Source of the DNA: CAYZQH01 sp050300015
GTDB lineage: Bacteria > Pseudomonadota > Gammaproteobacteria > Pseudomonadales > Cellvibrionaceae
Length of the DNA stretch: 64,000 bases
Direction: 5' to 3'
Assembly (NCBI GenBank): GCA_050300015.1
Contig: JBNKWZ010000028.1
Location: 118,337-182,336, forward strand
This document shows positions 25,793 through 34,730 of the stretch, piece by piece. The position numbers were made by a program, and so were the translations under genes. The first letter of the stretch is position 1; every line of letters begins with the position of its first letter. Below the pieces are notes generated by a model. The model worked only from the letters and a program-made list of their open reading frames with translations. It was not told the origin of the DNA and made no database searches.

Positions 25793-28700
25793 TTATGCAT
25801 CAGATTTACAAGAGTGTTCCAAAGCCATCTGTTTGGCTTTAGCAAAATCGGTTTTACCGCTACCGAGCTTGGGCATAACCGCTACCTGATGCCAATCGGC
25901 GGGAATGGCCAACGCGGTTAAGCCGGCCCCCTGGAGTTGAGACTTCAAAGCAGCGACATCACAGGCTTGGTTCATCAAAACCACAAGTCGCTCCCCTTTT
26001 TTTTCATCCGGCAGGTTCACCACCACCACCTCCAACCCCTCTTGCTTTGCATTCTGGATAATGGCTTGCTCCACGGAGGCAAGGCTCACCATCTCACCGC
26101 CAATTTTGGCAAAACGGGAGTAACGATCTACAACATACAAATAACCATCTTCGTCGATATAACCCTTGTCGCCCGTGATATACCAACGCTTACCGTCGTG
26201 TTGATGAATCACCGACTGGGTCTTGGCGGTATTTTTCAAGTAACCCTTCATCACCTGCGCCCCACCAATCAACACCATCCCGGCCTCACCGGTGGGCAGC
26301 TCTTCATAAGTCTCAGGCGACACGATCATGCAACTACTGCCTGGCAACGGCATACCCACCGATCCCACTTTTTGGCCACGCTGAACCTTAAAGGTTTCCA
26401 CTTCCAGTTTGTCGGGCAGGTTCACACTGGCCACCGGGGTGGTCTCTGTAGCGCCATAACCTTCGTAGATCTTACGATTGAATTTTTTCTCAAAGGCCTC
26501 GCGTACATCTGGATTAAGCTTCTCGGCACCAGCCACCACCACACGTAGGCTGTCGAGCATGAGAGGGTGAACCTTATTATTTCGGCAGTACAATCGTAAG
26601 AATGTGGACGTGCCGCACAACACGGTGGCTTTGTACCGGGCGATAGCTTTTGCGCCGCCCAAGGCGTCCGTGGGATCTGCATGGCAAATCATGGGGCACC
26701 CTTCCAGTAAGGGTAAAAATTGCGTTACGGTCAAACCAAAGGCATGAAACAAAGGCAGGTTCGCCATCACCGCATCGTCGTCTTCCATATTTAACACATC
26801 GGCCACCTGCTTTACATTGGCCAGTATATTTGTGTGTGTCAGCTGCACACCTTTAGGGCTACCCTCACTGCCACTGGAAAACAAAATGGCGGCCACATCT
26901 GTAGGCTGTGTTTTAACACAGGCCCAACGCTTGAGTAAACGCGCGGGCAAGCACGTCACCAACAGTAGGGTACTGAGTTTTTCTAATAGTGACAGCTCGC
27001 CGGCAATGGATTCCAAAGTCACAACCTTGACCGAGCTCAACACATCGGTCAGGTCTATACCTTTTGCACTTAAGCGCGCCAGAAATTTTTCCGAGGTAAA
27101 TACAGTTTCGATTTCTGCCTGATCAAGTGCATCGCTCAGCGCCTCATTACTTGCCGTGTAATTGAGGTTGACCAGTGTTTTGCCTGCCAATAGCCCGGCC
27201 ATGTTCATCAAAACACCGGGGGCACTGGTAGGCAACAGTAATCCCACGTTTTGAGCACCACTCAGCTTTCGAATTTTACGCGCAAACATCCAGCTGGCGG
27301 CTAAGGCCTTGGTGCCCGAAAGCTCACGTTTTAATGAAAAGTCAGCGAGGCATAAATGCTTGCCCGTGGACTTGGCGCTGTCTACCCAGGCATGAGCTAT
27401 CGTTGGCAGGGACTCTGTATGCGCCTGCCAGGAGTCAATACTTAAATCCAGCACACGCCTTTTGAGCACATCGGCTGACGTGTTTTTGGCAAGCGGCTTA
27501 CCAAAAGCGACAATTAAATCACGACGTAAAACCGTACCACGTGTTTGTTTTAAATGGGTAGACGCGCGCGAAAATTGACTGCCCCATAAACCGCGCAAAT
27601 AAAAAGGTAATATCACCACATTGTCATTCACATGTTGACAGGCACGCTCAAAGCCCTTGCGAAACTCTGCCAGGTGTCCAGTACGACTAATCGTACCCTC
27701 AGGAAACAAACACACCACGTCACCTTGATTGAGCGCATCGGTCACTTGATCCAACGCTTTGCGACTACGAGGGCCTGACTCAATGGGAATACAACCAAAC
27801 AGGTCAAAAAACCATTTTAAATACCAACGCTCATAGATGTTGCGAATCATCACAAAACGCATGGGGCGTGGTGAAGCAATTTGCAATATGGCCCAGTCTA
27901 TCCAACTCACATGGTTGCCAAGTAGTAATACCCCTCCCTGTGCGGGCATATTTTTCATGTTTTGCACGCTCACGCGGTAGCGCCGACGAATCACACAACC
28001 CAGCGCAAAGCGCACCATGCTCTGAGGCAATTGCCAAACCACATAACAACACCCCACCAATGCCACCACGGCAATCAACTGAAGTAATGTTTGTGAGCGC
28101 CAGCCGAAATAAGAGAACACGGCCGTTAATACCAAAAAACTCAACATGGTGACGTTTTGCACCCAGTTATTGGCCGCCAGGGTTTTCCCTAAAGTGTGTT
28201 CACCGGCATTAAATTGCACCAGCGCATTAAGAGGAACAATAAACATTCCCCCACAAAAACCCACAAACAAGAAGTCCAACGCAAACCCCATATTGGTTTG
28301 AATGTGCGGCAACCACCAAAGCCCCAAGGTAATCCCCAAGGCGCCGATGGGCAGCAAGCCCGTCTCGATATAATTTTTGGACACTTTGCCAGCCACCATA
28401 GAGCCAATGGCAATACCAATGCCGGTACAGGCTAAAATACCCTGTACCACGATGGTGTTGTCGCCGGTGGTTACCGACTTATAGAATGCAGGGAAGGCGG
28501 CGAGCATCACTTGCCCCACGGCCCAAAAAGTGGCGAGTCCAATCACCGATAAACGCACCGCACGACTACTGGCCAATGGTTCGAGATCGTCGCGAAACAG
28601 TTTACCGGCAGCCAAACGCTTCCAAGCAAAGGCAGTATCCACACCAGTGGCAGGCTGCTTGGGTAAGCGATACATCATGATCAACTCCACCACACTGTTG

Positions 28701-29272
28701 ATAATCAACAAAAAACCCACCGGAGCGATCACCCGCATCACTTCAGATTTGGTCTCGGGTGCACCGGCTGCATTAAACAGCAACTCAAAGGCAATGGAGT
28801 AAGCAAAAATCCCCGCCAGAATGGCCACGATGGAGATGGCAGAAACCACGCCGTTGGCCTCACTTAAGCGTTCTTTACCAAAACATTCTTTGATGTAACC
28901 GAACTTCGCAGGGGAATAGATGGCCGATTGTGCGGCCAACAAAAAGGTCATGCCAAAGGCGGCCCAAAACCAACCCAAATAGTAAAAGACCGTAATCAGC
29001 GCCGTACAAATAACGACGGCCCACCCCGAAAATCGCATCACCTGAGTTTTGCGGTACTTGTCTGACAGAAAGCCGGCGGGGCTTAACAGCAAGATAAAGG
29101 GCAGTAAAATTAAACCATTTACCACAGCAGTGAGGATGACCTGGACGGGTCCATCATAGAGTTTGAATACGGTATTCTGAATGATAATTTTATGGCCAAG
29201 GTCCACAAAGGCATTCAAAAAAACCGCCACAAAAAAGGGAATGGCACCGGCAAAGTGGCGAAGCTTAGTCAT
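25793..29272 (-). CDS. aas: Fused lysophospholipid transporter / acyltransferase / acyl-ACP synthetase
   Basis: 1159 residues from ATG 29272, which has AAGGA eight bases upstream; an earlier in-frame start at 29341 lacks support. Three modules follow. Residues ~1-410 form an MFS transporter like LplT (SPAGFLSDKYRKTQV). Residues ~430-620 are PlsC-like, with NHVSWID (Hx4D, near 449) and FPEGTISRTG. The last ~520 are an AMP-binding acyl synthetase with SSGSEGSPKGV, YEGYGATETTP and ITGDKGYIDEDGYLYVVDRY. In E. coli LplT and Aas are separate neighbours that import lysophosphatidylethanolamine and re-acylate it; here one polypeptide covers import, fatty-acid activation and acyl transfer. It is divergent from the HTH gene. 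Confidence 0.93.
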   Translation of the reverse strand: MTKLRHFAGAIPFFVAVFLNAFVDLGHKIIIQNTVFKLYDGPVQVILTAVVNGLILLPFILLLSPAGFLSDKYRKTQVMRFSGWAVVICTALITVFYYLGWFWAAFGMTFLLAAQSAIYSPAKFGYIKECFGKERLSEANGVVSAISIVAILAGIFAYSIAFELLFNAAGAPETKSEVMRVIAPVGFLLIINSVVELIMMYRLPKQPATGVDTAFAWKRLAAGKLFRDDLEPLASSRAVRLSVIGLATFWAVGQVMLAAFPAFYKSVTTGDNTIVVQGILACTGIGIAIGSMVAGKVSKNYIETGLLPIGALGITLGLWWLPHIQTNMGFALDFLFVGFCGGMFIVPLNALVQFNAGEHTLGKTLAANNWVQNVTMLSFLVLTAVFSYFGWRSQTLLQLIAVVALVGCCYVVWQLPQSMVRFALGCVIRRRYRVSVQNMKNMPAQGGVLLLGNHVSWIDWAILQIASPRPMRFVMIRNIYERWYLKWFFDLFGCIPIESGPRSRKALDQVTDALNQGDVVCLFPEGTISRTGHLAEFRKGFERACQHVNDNVVILPFYLRGLWGSQFSRASTHLKQTRGTVLRRDLIVAFGKPLAKNTSADVLKRRVLDLSIDSWQAHTESLPTIAHAWVDSAKSTGKHLCLADFSLKRELSGTKALAASWMFARKIRKLSGAQNVGLLLPTSAPGVLMNMAGLLAGKTLVNLNYTASNEALSDALDQAEIETVFTSEKFLARLSAKGIDLTDVLSSVKVVTLESIAGELSLLEKLSTLLLVTCLPARLLKRWACVKTQPTDVAAILFSSGSEGSPKGVQLTHTNILANVKQVADVLNMEDDDAVMANLPLFHAFGLTVTQFLPLLEGCPMICHADPTDALGGAKAIARYKATVLCGTSTFLRLYCRNNKVHPLMLDSLRVVVAGAEKLNPDVREAFEKKFNRKIYEGYGATETTPVASVNLPDKLEVETFKVQRGQKVGSVGMPLPGSSCMIVSPETYEELPTGEAGMVLIGGAQVMKGYLKNTAKTQSVIHQHDGKRWYITGDKGYIDEDGYLYVVDRYSRFAKIGGEMVSLASVEQAIIQNAKQEGLEVVVVNLPDEKKGERLVVLMNQACDVAALKSQLQGAGLTALAIPADWHQVAVMPKLGSGKTDFAKAKQMALEHSCKSDA

Positions 29273-29416
29273 TGGTAGCGTCCTTATTGGCAATTGGAGG
29301 TTGCCCAAAGCGTGGCAGAACAGCCTAAAATATGCCACCATTTAAGTAATAGTCGCATCACCATCCACCAGAAGTCTTATATAATAATACCTTACACCCA
29401 AACCCACCGAGGTGAT

Positions 29417-30199
29417 ATGCCCCCAAAAGCGAATACCACACCCCCCATGCGAGAAAGCCAGCAGTTGCTGCTCGCCCTCAAACAACAACTTAAGGCGCAG
29501 GGCATTACCTATCGACAGGTAGCCCACACCTTAAACCTGAGTGAAGCCAGTGTGAAGCGCCTTTTAAACAGCCGCGACATATCGCTGGCTCGACTAGAAA
29601 CCATAGCCGCTATGGCCCACTGCAGCCTAAGTGAACTCAGTACTTTGGCAAAACAAAGGCAAACCGCCCTTACCGCGCTCACCCTGGAGCAAGAAAAGGT
29701 GATTGCTGAGGACCTGCCCTTGTTGATGGTGGCCATCAGTGTCATTAGCGGGTTTCAATTTAAGGATTTACTGGAAGTCTACGCCCTACAGGAAACCGAC
29801 CTTATTCAAAAACTGGCGCAACTCGACCGCTTAGGGCTAATTGAGCTGCTTCCGGGCAATCGCATTCGCTTACGAGTGGCAACGAATTTCGGTTGGCAAG
29901 CCGCGGGGCCCATTCAGCAGTTTTTTTTGCAAAAAGTCGTCAGTGAATTTTTCGCCTCACAATTTAATTGTGATTCCGAAAAGCTTCTGGTTTTTAATGG
30001 CCTATGCTCACCCACCACCAACCAAAAGCTACAATCATTGATGACCACGTTTTTTAATGAAGCAGTGGTGCTCTCGAAAGAGGATCGCCCCTTAGCCTTG
30101 AAACAAAAGCATGGCAACACGCTGGTATTGGCGTTACGTCAATGGCAGTACCCTGCCTTTGAAGCCATGAAATCCCCAAACGAGAAATTCCCAAACTAA
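29417..30199 (+). CDS. XRE-family HTH transcriptional regulator
   Basis: 260 residues from ATG 29417, behind GAGGTGAT; the frame opens further up but without similarity. An N-terminal Cro/C1-type HTH is seen in GITYRQVAHTLNLSEASVKR and LLNSRDISLARLETIAAMA. The remaining ~190 residues form a helical domain typical of the regulator group beginning RESQQLLLALKQQLK found in marine gammaproteobacteria. Targets are unknown. Its divergent position to aas makes aas one candidate. TATAAT at 29380-29385 may be its -10. A repeat copy follows 80 bases after its stop. Confidence 0.85.
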   Translation: MPPKANTTPPMRESQQLLLALKQQLKAQGITYRQVAHTLNLSEASVKRLLNSRDISLARLETIAAMAHCSLSELSTLAKQRQTALTALTLEQEKVIAEDLPLLMVAISVISGFQFKDLLEVYALQETDLIQKLAQLDRLGLIELLPGNRIRLRVATNFGWQAAGPIQQFFLQKVVSEFFASQFNCDSEKLLVFNGLCSPTTNQKLQSLMTTFFNEAVVLSKEDRPLALKQKHGNTLVLALRQWQYPAFEAMKSPNEKFPN

Positions 30200-30278
30200 A
30201 AACAAGCTGGGTATTTGCTCGTACCAAAATTCAAACTATACTGCCAATGTCGGGTGACTCATCCGTATTAGGGAACAG

Positions 30279-30452
30279 CTATTAACCCGGCAATCTTTTA
30301 TGTCGGGTTAATGTGGCACAAGGGCGTGCCGCCATTGGCCGGAATGGCCAATTCAAGCCCTTAAAATACAAGAAAATTCACACATTTTGGCCAATATTTT
30401 CAGGGCGCACAATTCAATAGATTGGAGATCTATTTTATTGCCGGGTTAATAG
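30279..30452. repeat. Intergenic inverted-end repeat, copy C
   Basis: 174 bases with perfect 16-base inverted ends: CTATTAACCCGGCAAT at 30279-30294 and ATTGCCGGGTTAATAG at 30437-30452. The core is in the opposite orientation to copy A. A further TCGGGTTAATG internal end-like copy and a GGCCATT...AATGGCC palindrome make it about 48 bases longer than copy A. It is the best-preserved copy and defines the family ends. Confidence 0.85.
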
Positions 30453-30567
30453 TACAACCACAGGGATTGCGCACTTTCAACAGCCCACACCCCATAGTGT
30501 TTCGGCCGCTCTCCGGCACTGTATTCAATCGACAATCAAAAACTCACCTAAGAATTAAGGACATCGT

Positions 30568-31068
30568 ATGCACGTTCATCAATCGATTGCGGCATTACTC
30601 ATTTGCGCTTTAACGGCCTCATTCACACAAGCGCAAGAGGCTGCAACGTTTAGCGGGGGCTTAAAGTTTGGTAGCTTTCAAGCCGATGTAAGCGGGATAG
30701 ACAGCGGTATGGGACTTGGTTTTCAGCTCGGGTACAACGCCACCGAGTCCGTTGCTATTGAATTCGAGTATATGTCGTCATCACTCGATTATGACATCCT
30801 TGGCGTATCGGGCGATGTGGATGTTTCCACCATGGGTATTTACGGAACTTACCGCTCCACCGGACAAGGGTACTTCTTAGGTAAGCTGGGCTTTCTTAGC
30901 GAAAAATTGAAAGCAGGTTCATTAAACCTGAGCGAAAGTGACTCTGGCCTAAGCCTCGGCATTGGCGGTGGTTATCGCGCTAGCGAGTCTTTCTCTATTG
31001 AAGCGGAATACACGATTCTTGAGCAAGACTTGAATTTTATCGGCCTCACTGGGCGTCTCACTTTCTAA
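30568..31068 (+). CDS. Outer-membrane beta-barrel protein
   Basis: 166 residues: signal peptide (LLICALTASFTQA) then alternating-residue strands as in small eight-stranded barrels of the OmpW/OmpX/OprF-N type. Examples are MGLGFQLGYNATESVAIEFE, YFLGKLGFLSEKLKA and SLGIGGGYRASESFSIEAEY. It ends GRLTF, a C-terminal aromatic residue used for outer-membrane insertion. Function is unknown; such proteins often serve as adhesins or stress-linked small porins. Stands alone. Confidence 0.85.
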   Translation: MHVHQSIAALLICALTASFTQAQEAATFSGGLKFGSFQADVSGIDSGMGLGFQLGYNATESVAIEFEYMSSSLDYDILGVSGDVDVSTMGIYGTYRSTGQGYFLGKLGFLSEKLKAGSLNLSESDSGLSLGIGGGYRASESFSIEAEYTILEQDLNFIGLTGRLTF

Positions 31069-31079
31069 TTTTTTGAGCT

Positions 31080-31115
31080 GCGAAAGGTGTGAGCCGTCAT
31101 GCTCACACCTTTCGC
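31080..31115. terminator. Perfect 15-bp hairpin between convergent genes
   Basis: GCGAAAGGTGTGAGC pairs perfectly with GCTCACACCTTTCGC around a 6-base loop. There is no T run after it on either strand, so it is either an unusual terminator shared by the barrel and lactonase genes or an mRNA-stabilising structure. Confidence 0.55.
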
Positions 31116-31162
31116 ACAGACCAGCCCCTTGATCCCATCAAAATACAACCCCTTTACCAAAC

Positions 31163-32272
31163 TTATGGCGCCGAAAAAGGCCCCACAAAGGTCGGTTGCT
31201 GTATGTGCGCTTTTGCTTGTGTGGGTAGGAGTGTTCCATCCGCTGCAACCTCAAAAGCGCGAAGCGAATGGGATTTTTCATTGGCTAAAATCAATACGCC
31301 AGCCTCTTCAACCAAAGAAAAGTGCCGGGGCCAATCCCCCAAGGTGGATTGATGCTGCAGCACACTGGGCGCGCCTTTTTTGCCCACCCGAAATACCACA
31401 ATACTGTTGTGCCCGCGGTTGGAGACGTAGACGCGATCCCCCGCTCGATTTATGGCGATATGCGCAGCTTGACTGTGTGCGTTGAAGCCTTCCGGTAATG
31501 TATTCACCCGGCCACGCAGCTTAAATACACCCGCAGGTGTCACCTCCGCCCACACCAAGGTATTGGATAGCTCATTGATGATGTACACCCAGGGTTTTGT
31601 GGGATGAAAGACCAAATGCCTCGGGCCGTCGCCTGGCTGTAACTTTAGCGCTGTTTGACTACTTCCGGTTTTGGGGTCAATTACACGCACTTCATCTATT
31701 CCTAAATCCACCGTGTAAAGCCGTTTTCCGTCCGGCCGCCACCCCACCCAATGCGCATGTGGCGCTTCTTGGCGGTCTTGATTGGGACCGCCTCCGGTAT
31801 GCTGCACCAACCGCGGCTCCCCAGCCACAAGGCCCTTATCCAATTGAAAAATCGACACATTACCGCCCATATAATTGGCCACCGCCAAAAACGCGCTATT
31901 GGGTGATATCGCAATGTGACAAGGAGATGCGCCACCCGTAGCCATTTTCAAGACAGGTTCTATATCATCTGCGTGCGGCTCAAAAACACTCAACTGCCCT
32001 TCGGCGATTTCCTCAACCGCATACCAATACGGGCTTCCTATAGCAACAAACGAGGGGTTTTGCGTCTTCGCCAGTAAGCGCGGTGTGCTAAAGCGTTGAG
32101 TACTGGTATCAAACTGCAGCTGATACAACCCTTCGCTACCACCACCGGTATAGGTGCCCACCACCAAATCCACTATTTTGGCAGGCTCTGCGCCTACCAG
32201 ACCGGAAGCCAACACCCCCGTGGCAAGCCAGCATTGGATGAACCACTTCCACTGTTTTCGTAAACTCTTCAT
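31163..32272 (-). CDS. Lactonase-family beta-propeller protein
   Basis: 369 residues of the 7-bladed lactonase family (6-phosphogluconolactonase/YbhE type). VVGTYTGGGSEGLYQLQFD at the N-terminus and GDGPRHLVFHPTKPWVYIIN are standard blade signatures; further ones are HAHWVGWRPDGKRLYTVDLG and DRVYVSNRGHNSIVVFRVG. A clear signal peptide (QCWLATGVLASGLVGA) means it is exported, unlike cytoplasmic E. coli Pgl. A role on sugar lactones or as a scaffold in the periplasm is inferred. It faces the barrel gene and is divergent from rlmJ. Confidence 0.85.
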   Translation of the reverse strand: MKSLRKQWKWFIQCWLATGVLASGLVGAEPAKIVDLVVGTYTGGGSEGLYQLQFDTSTQRFSTPRLLAKTQNPSFVAIGSPYWYAVEEIAEGQLSVFEPHADDIEPVLKMATGGASPCHIAISPNSAFLAVANYMGGNVSIFQLDKGLVAGEPRLVQHTGGGPNQDRQEAPHAHWVGWRPDGKRLYTVDLGIDEVRVIDPKTGSSQTALKLQPGDGPRHLVFHPTKPWVYIINELSNTLVWAEVTPAGVFKLRGRVNTLPEGFNAHSQAAHIAINRAGDRVYVSNRGHNSIVVFRVGKKGAPSVLQHQSTLGDWPRHFSLVEEAGVLILANEKSHSLRAFEVAADGTLLPTQAKAHIQQPTFVGPFSAP

Positions 32273-32429
32273 AACCTACTCCACATGAATGTGCCCGAAT
32301 AAATGCCCGCAATCGCCCCACAACCTATCAATCTTATCGGTTTTATCGAGTTCACTTTTGCGTACGATTTTTAAGGTTGTCGTAAACACAGTTCGTTATA
32401 ATCGCCGCCTCTCTAGGGCAGGTGTATTT

Positions 32430-33260
32430 ATGCTGAGCTACCAACATGTATACCATGCGGGCAATCACGCCGACATTCTCAAGCATTGGACGTTACTTGA
32501 GTGCCTCGCACATATGCAACAAAAACCCACCGGTTTTGACTACATTGACACCCATGCCGGTGCGGGCCTTTATTCGCTAAAATCGTCTGAAGCCGCGCGC
32601 ACTGGCGAATATCTGGCAGGGGTGGATCGCCTACTGTCATATACCCAGCACGCCCCCATCTTAACGCCATTGGTCCAGCTGCTCACCCCTTACTATCAAC
32701 GCATGCAGTATCCAGGTTCCCCTGAAGTGGCCTGCTCACAATTGCGAGCACAAGACCGTGCTTGGTTGTTTGAGCTCCACCCGCAGCCTTTAGCTGTGCT
32801 CAGAGCCCAAGCAAAAAATAAGCGCGTTTTTGTACGTGAAGAAGATGGTTTTCAAGGGTTAGTCTCGCGGTTACCAAGCCCCACCAAAAGGGCCTTGACC
32901 CTTATAGACCCAGCCTATGAAATCAAAAGCGATTACAGCCGAGTGGTGACCACTGCGCAAAAAGCACTCACCAAAATGGCCCAAACCATGATTTTAATAT
33001 GGTACCCCCTACTTCAAGGGCCGTTTGTGGAGCATTTACTCAAACAAGTGAGACGCGCCAAGCTACGGAATGGCTTGCGCCTAGAAGTGGAAGTCTCCAA
33101 ACCAACAGCGGGGCTATACGGCTCTGGCATGTTGATTTTTAATGCCCCCTGGACCTTAAAAAGTCGCGCTGAGTGCGCACTTCCAGCGTTGGCAGATGCA
33201 CTGTCAGTAGACAATAGTGGCCGCTACCGCTGCGAGCAATGGGTGGACGAACCCATTTAA
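32430..33260 (+). CDS. rlmJ: 23S rRNA (adenine-2030-N6)-methyltransferase
   Basis: 276 residues from ATG 32430; the frame extends upstream but family members begin exactly here (MLSYQHVYHAGNHADILKH). The SAM-binding region is YIDTHAGAGLYSL, and IDPAYE stands for the NPPF/DPPY catalytic motif (usually DPPYE here, so one Pro is replaced by Ala). GSPEVA, ELHP and LIWYP blocks match E. coli RlmJ. It methylates A2030 of 23S rRNA. It stands alone and ends at a terminator shared with the DUF1552 gene. Confidence 0.93.
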   Translation: MLSYQHVYHAGNHADILKHWTLLECLAHMQQKPTGFDYIDTHAGAGLYSLKSSEAARTGEYLAGVDRLLSYTQHAPILTPLVQLLTPYYQRMQYPGSPEVACSQLRAQDRAWLFELHPQPLAVLRAQAKNKRVFVREEDGFQGLVSRLPSPTKRALTLIDPAYEIKSDYSRVVTTAQKALTKMAQTMILIWYPLLQGPFVEHLLKQVRRAKLRNGLRLEVEVSKPTAGLYGSGMLIFNAPWTLKSRAECALPALADALSVDNSGRYRCEQWVDEPI

Positions 33261-33277
33261 TTCGGACAAGCGAAAAA

Positions 33278-33308
33278 AAACCGCGCAGGCTTATGCTCAA
33301 CGCGGTTT
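33278..33308. terminator. Intrinsic terminator shared by convergent genes
   Basis: AAACCGCG pairs with CGCGGTTT around a 15-base loop; an A8 run on the left gives the U-tract on the minus strand. It serves the DUF1552 operon and perhaps rlmJ. Confidence 0.75.
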
Positions 33309-33382
33309 GATAAAATCAAATACCAACCATTAGGTTGCGCCAGCATTAACCTCTATGCTGACGCTCCCTTAAACCCTTTCAA

Positions 33383-34699
33383 TTACAGCAGTGAACCCGT
33401 GTTGTAGTTGTGCAGCGCCCCTCCAATTTCAGACTGCAAACCTAATAATTTAGCTGCATCATTATACGCTGCGGTATGCTGGCTGGTGGTTGCCTTCGAA
33501 CCGCCAGACATGTTCGCACCCGAAGCAATTACGATGGGACCATGAGCCGGGGTGTGGTCCACACCTTGACCCATTTCACTGTATACGACCACGCAGGTGT
33601 CGTTGTATAAACCCGCTTCTTGTAATTTGCGAATCAAATGCGCAACCCCTTTGTGCATATAGGCCACACACTCTGGAATCAAGTGTTGACCACCGCCGTG
33701 GTTGGCTCCGTGGTGGTCGCCATTTAACCCGGTCACCGCTTCTGGATCGCCCGGGGTATTCGGTAACCAAGTAGCTTGCGTCTCGTTAAATTGAATAGAC
33801 ACAGAGTTGGTTAGGCCACAGGTAAAAGCAAGCACCGCCACTTCCGCCACGGCCTTGTATTCCTCCAGTGGCGTTAAGGTGTCATTGGCGCCGTATGAGA
33901 CCGCAGCGCAAGAACCGCCACCGTCACCACCGCCTGTATCCGGTGGCGTGGTTGCCAAGTCCTTGTCAAAATCCAAACGCGACTGCAGCTCTTCAATCGC
34001 ACCTAAATGAGAATCGAGCTTTTCTTTCTCATCCTGGCCAAATTTGTTTTTGTATTTATTCAATAGCAAGCGGTTGGCATCCAGCACCGACTGACGCATA
34101 TCGAATTTCGTGGTGTCTACCCCACCGCCGCCACCGCCGCCGCTCGGGGGAGCACCGGAAAACAATTTGCTCAAAGCGCCAGACGGCCCGCGACCCACGT
34201 CAGACTGAACGCCTTGGTTAATGGAGCAAACATCCGAGAGGTTACTCCCCAAGTGGTCCATACGCACGCCAAAAGAGTAATAAGGCGAAGGTGTCGCGCC
34301 TTGCAAAACCTTACCCATTTGCACATCAATGGTGCTGTTTGCTGGGGTGTTGCCGCTCCACTCCAAACGCCCTGCCGCACGGGCAATATTGCCGTGACCG
34401 CCGGGGTCAGAGATGGTTGCAGAGCGCAAGGACACGCCGGACAACCCCGCATAGGACTGTACAGCCGGACCCGTGACAAAACCGCCGCCTTGGCCATCGT
34501 AAGTGCCATTAGGATGGTAAATAGAAATAAATCTCTTACTGCCGTTTTGAGCCTGTGCAAAACGGGAGGCAAAAATGCCCGCAACCAGAGGCGATGTCCG
34601 CAGTAATGGCGCGGATACACCAATTTTGCTCAACATTGAAAGAAACGCCCTGCGCTCACGGTTGCGCTGCTTTTCAAATCGTTCAAACTGTTTGTTCAT
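33383..34699 (-). CDS. DUF1552 domain protein
   Basis: 438 residues. The N-terminus has a twin-arginine-like segment RERRAFLSMLSKIGVSAP, so export by the Tat system is possible. DUF1552 blocks are visible: RFISIYHPNGTYDGQGG, QNGSKRF, DHLGSNLSDVCSI and CGLTNSVSIQFNETQATWLP, then VVYSEMGQGVDHTPAHGPIV. It contains a Gly-rich and proline-rich stretch in the middle. The family always pairs with the PSD-type cytochrome DUF1592 proteins. Function is unknown; it lies 31 bases downstream of its partner, in one operon. The partner binds heme, so an extracytoplasmic redox or binding role is likely. Confidence 0.88.
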   Translation of the reverse strand: MNKQFERFEKQRNRERRAFLSMLSKIGVSAPLLRTSPLVAGIFASRFAQAQNGSKRFISIYHPNGTYDGQGGGFVTGPAVQSYAGLSGVSLRSATISDPGGHGNIARAAGRLEWSGNTPANSTIDVQMGKVLQGATPSPYYSFGVRMDHLGSNLSDVCSINQGVQSDVGRGPSGALSKLFSGAPPSGGGGGGGVDTTKFDMRQSVLDANRLLLNKYKNKFGQDEKEKLDSHLGAIEELQSRLDFDKDLATTPPDTGGGDGGGSCAAVSYGANDTLTPLEEYKAVAEVAVLAFTCGLTNSVSIQFNETQATWLPNTPGDPEAVTGLNGDHHGANHGGGQHLIPECVAYMHKGVAHLIRKLQEAGLYNDTCVVVYSEMGQGVDHTPAHGPIVIASGANMSGGSKATTSQHTAAYNDAAKLLGLQSEIGGALHNYNTGSLL

Positions 34700-34730
34700 G
34701 CGATTAACCTTCGTGCGTTATCAGGGTGAA

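Noticed and set aside
25660..25842. Open frame between the riboswitch-linked gene and aas
   Set aside because: No ribosome site, overlaps the end of aas on the other strand, and has no family resemblance.
34171..34623. Long frames inside the DUF1552 gene on both strands
   Set aside because: They are shadows of the codon pattern of DUF1552, which has clear family motifs.
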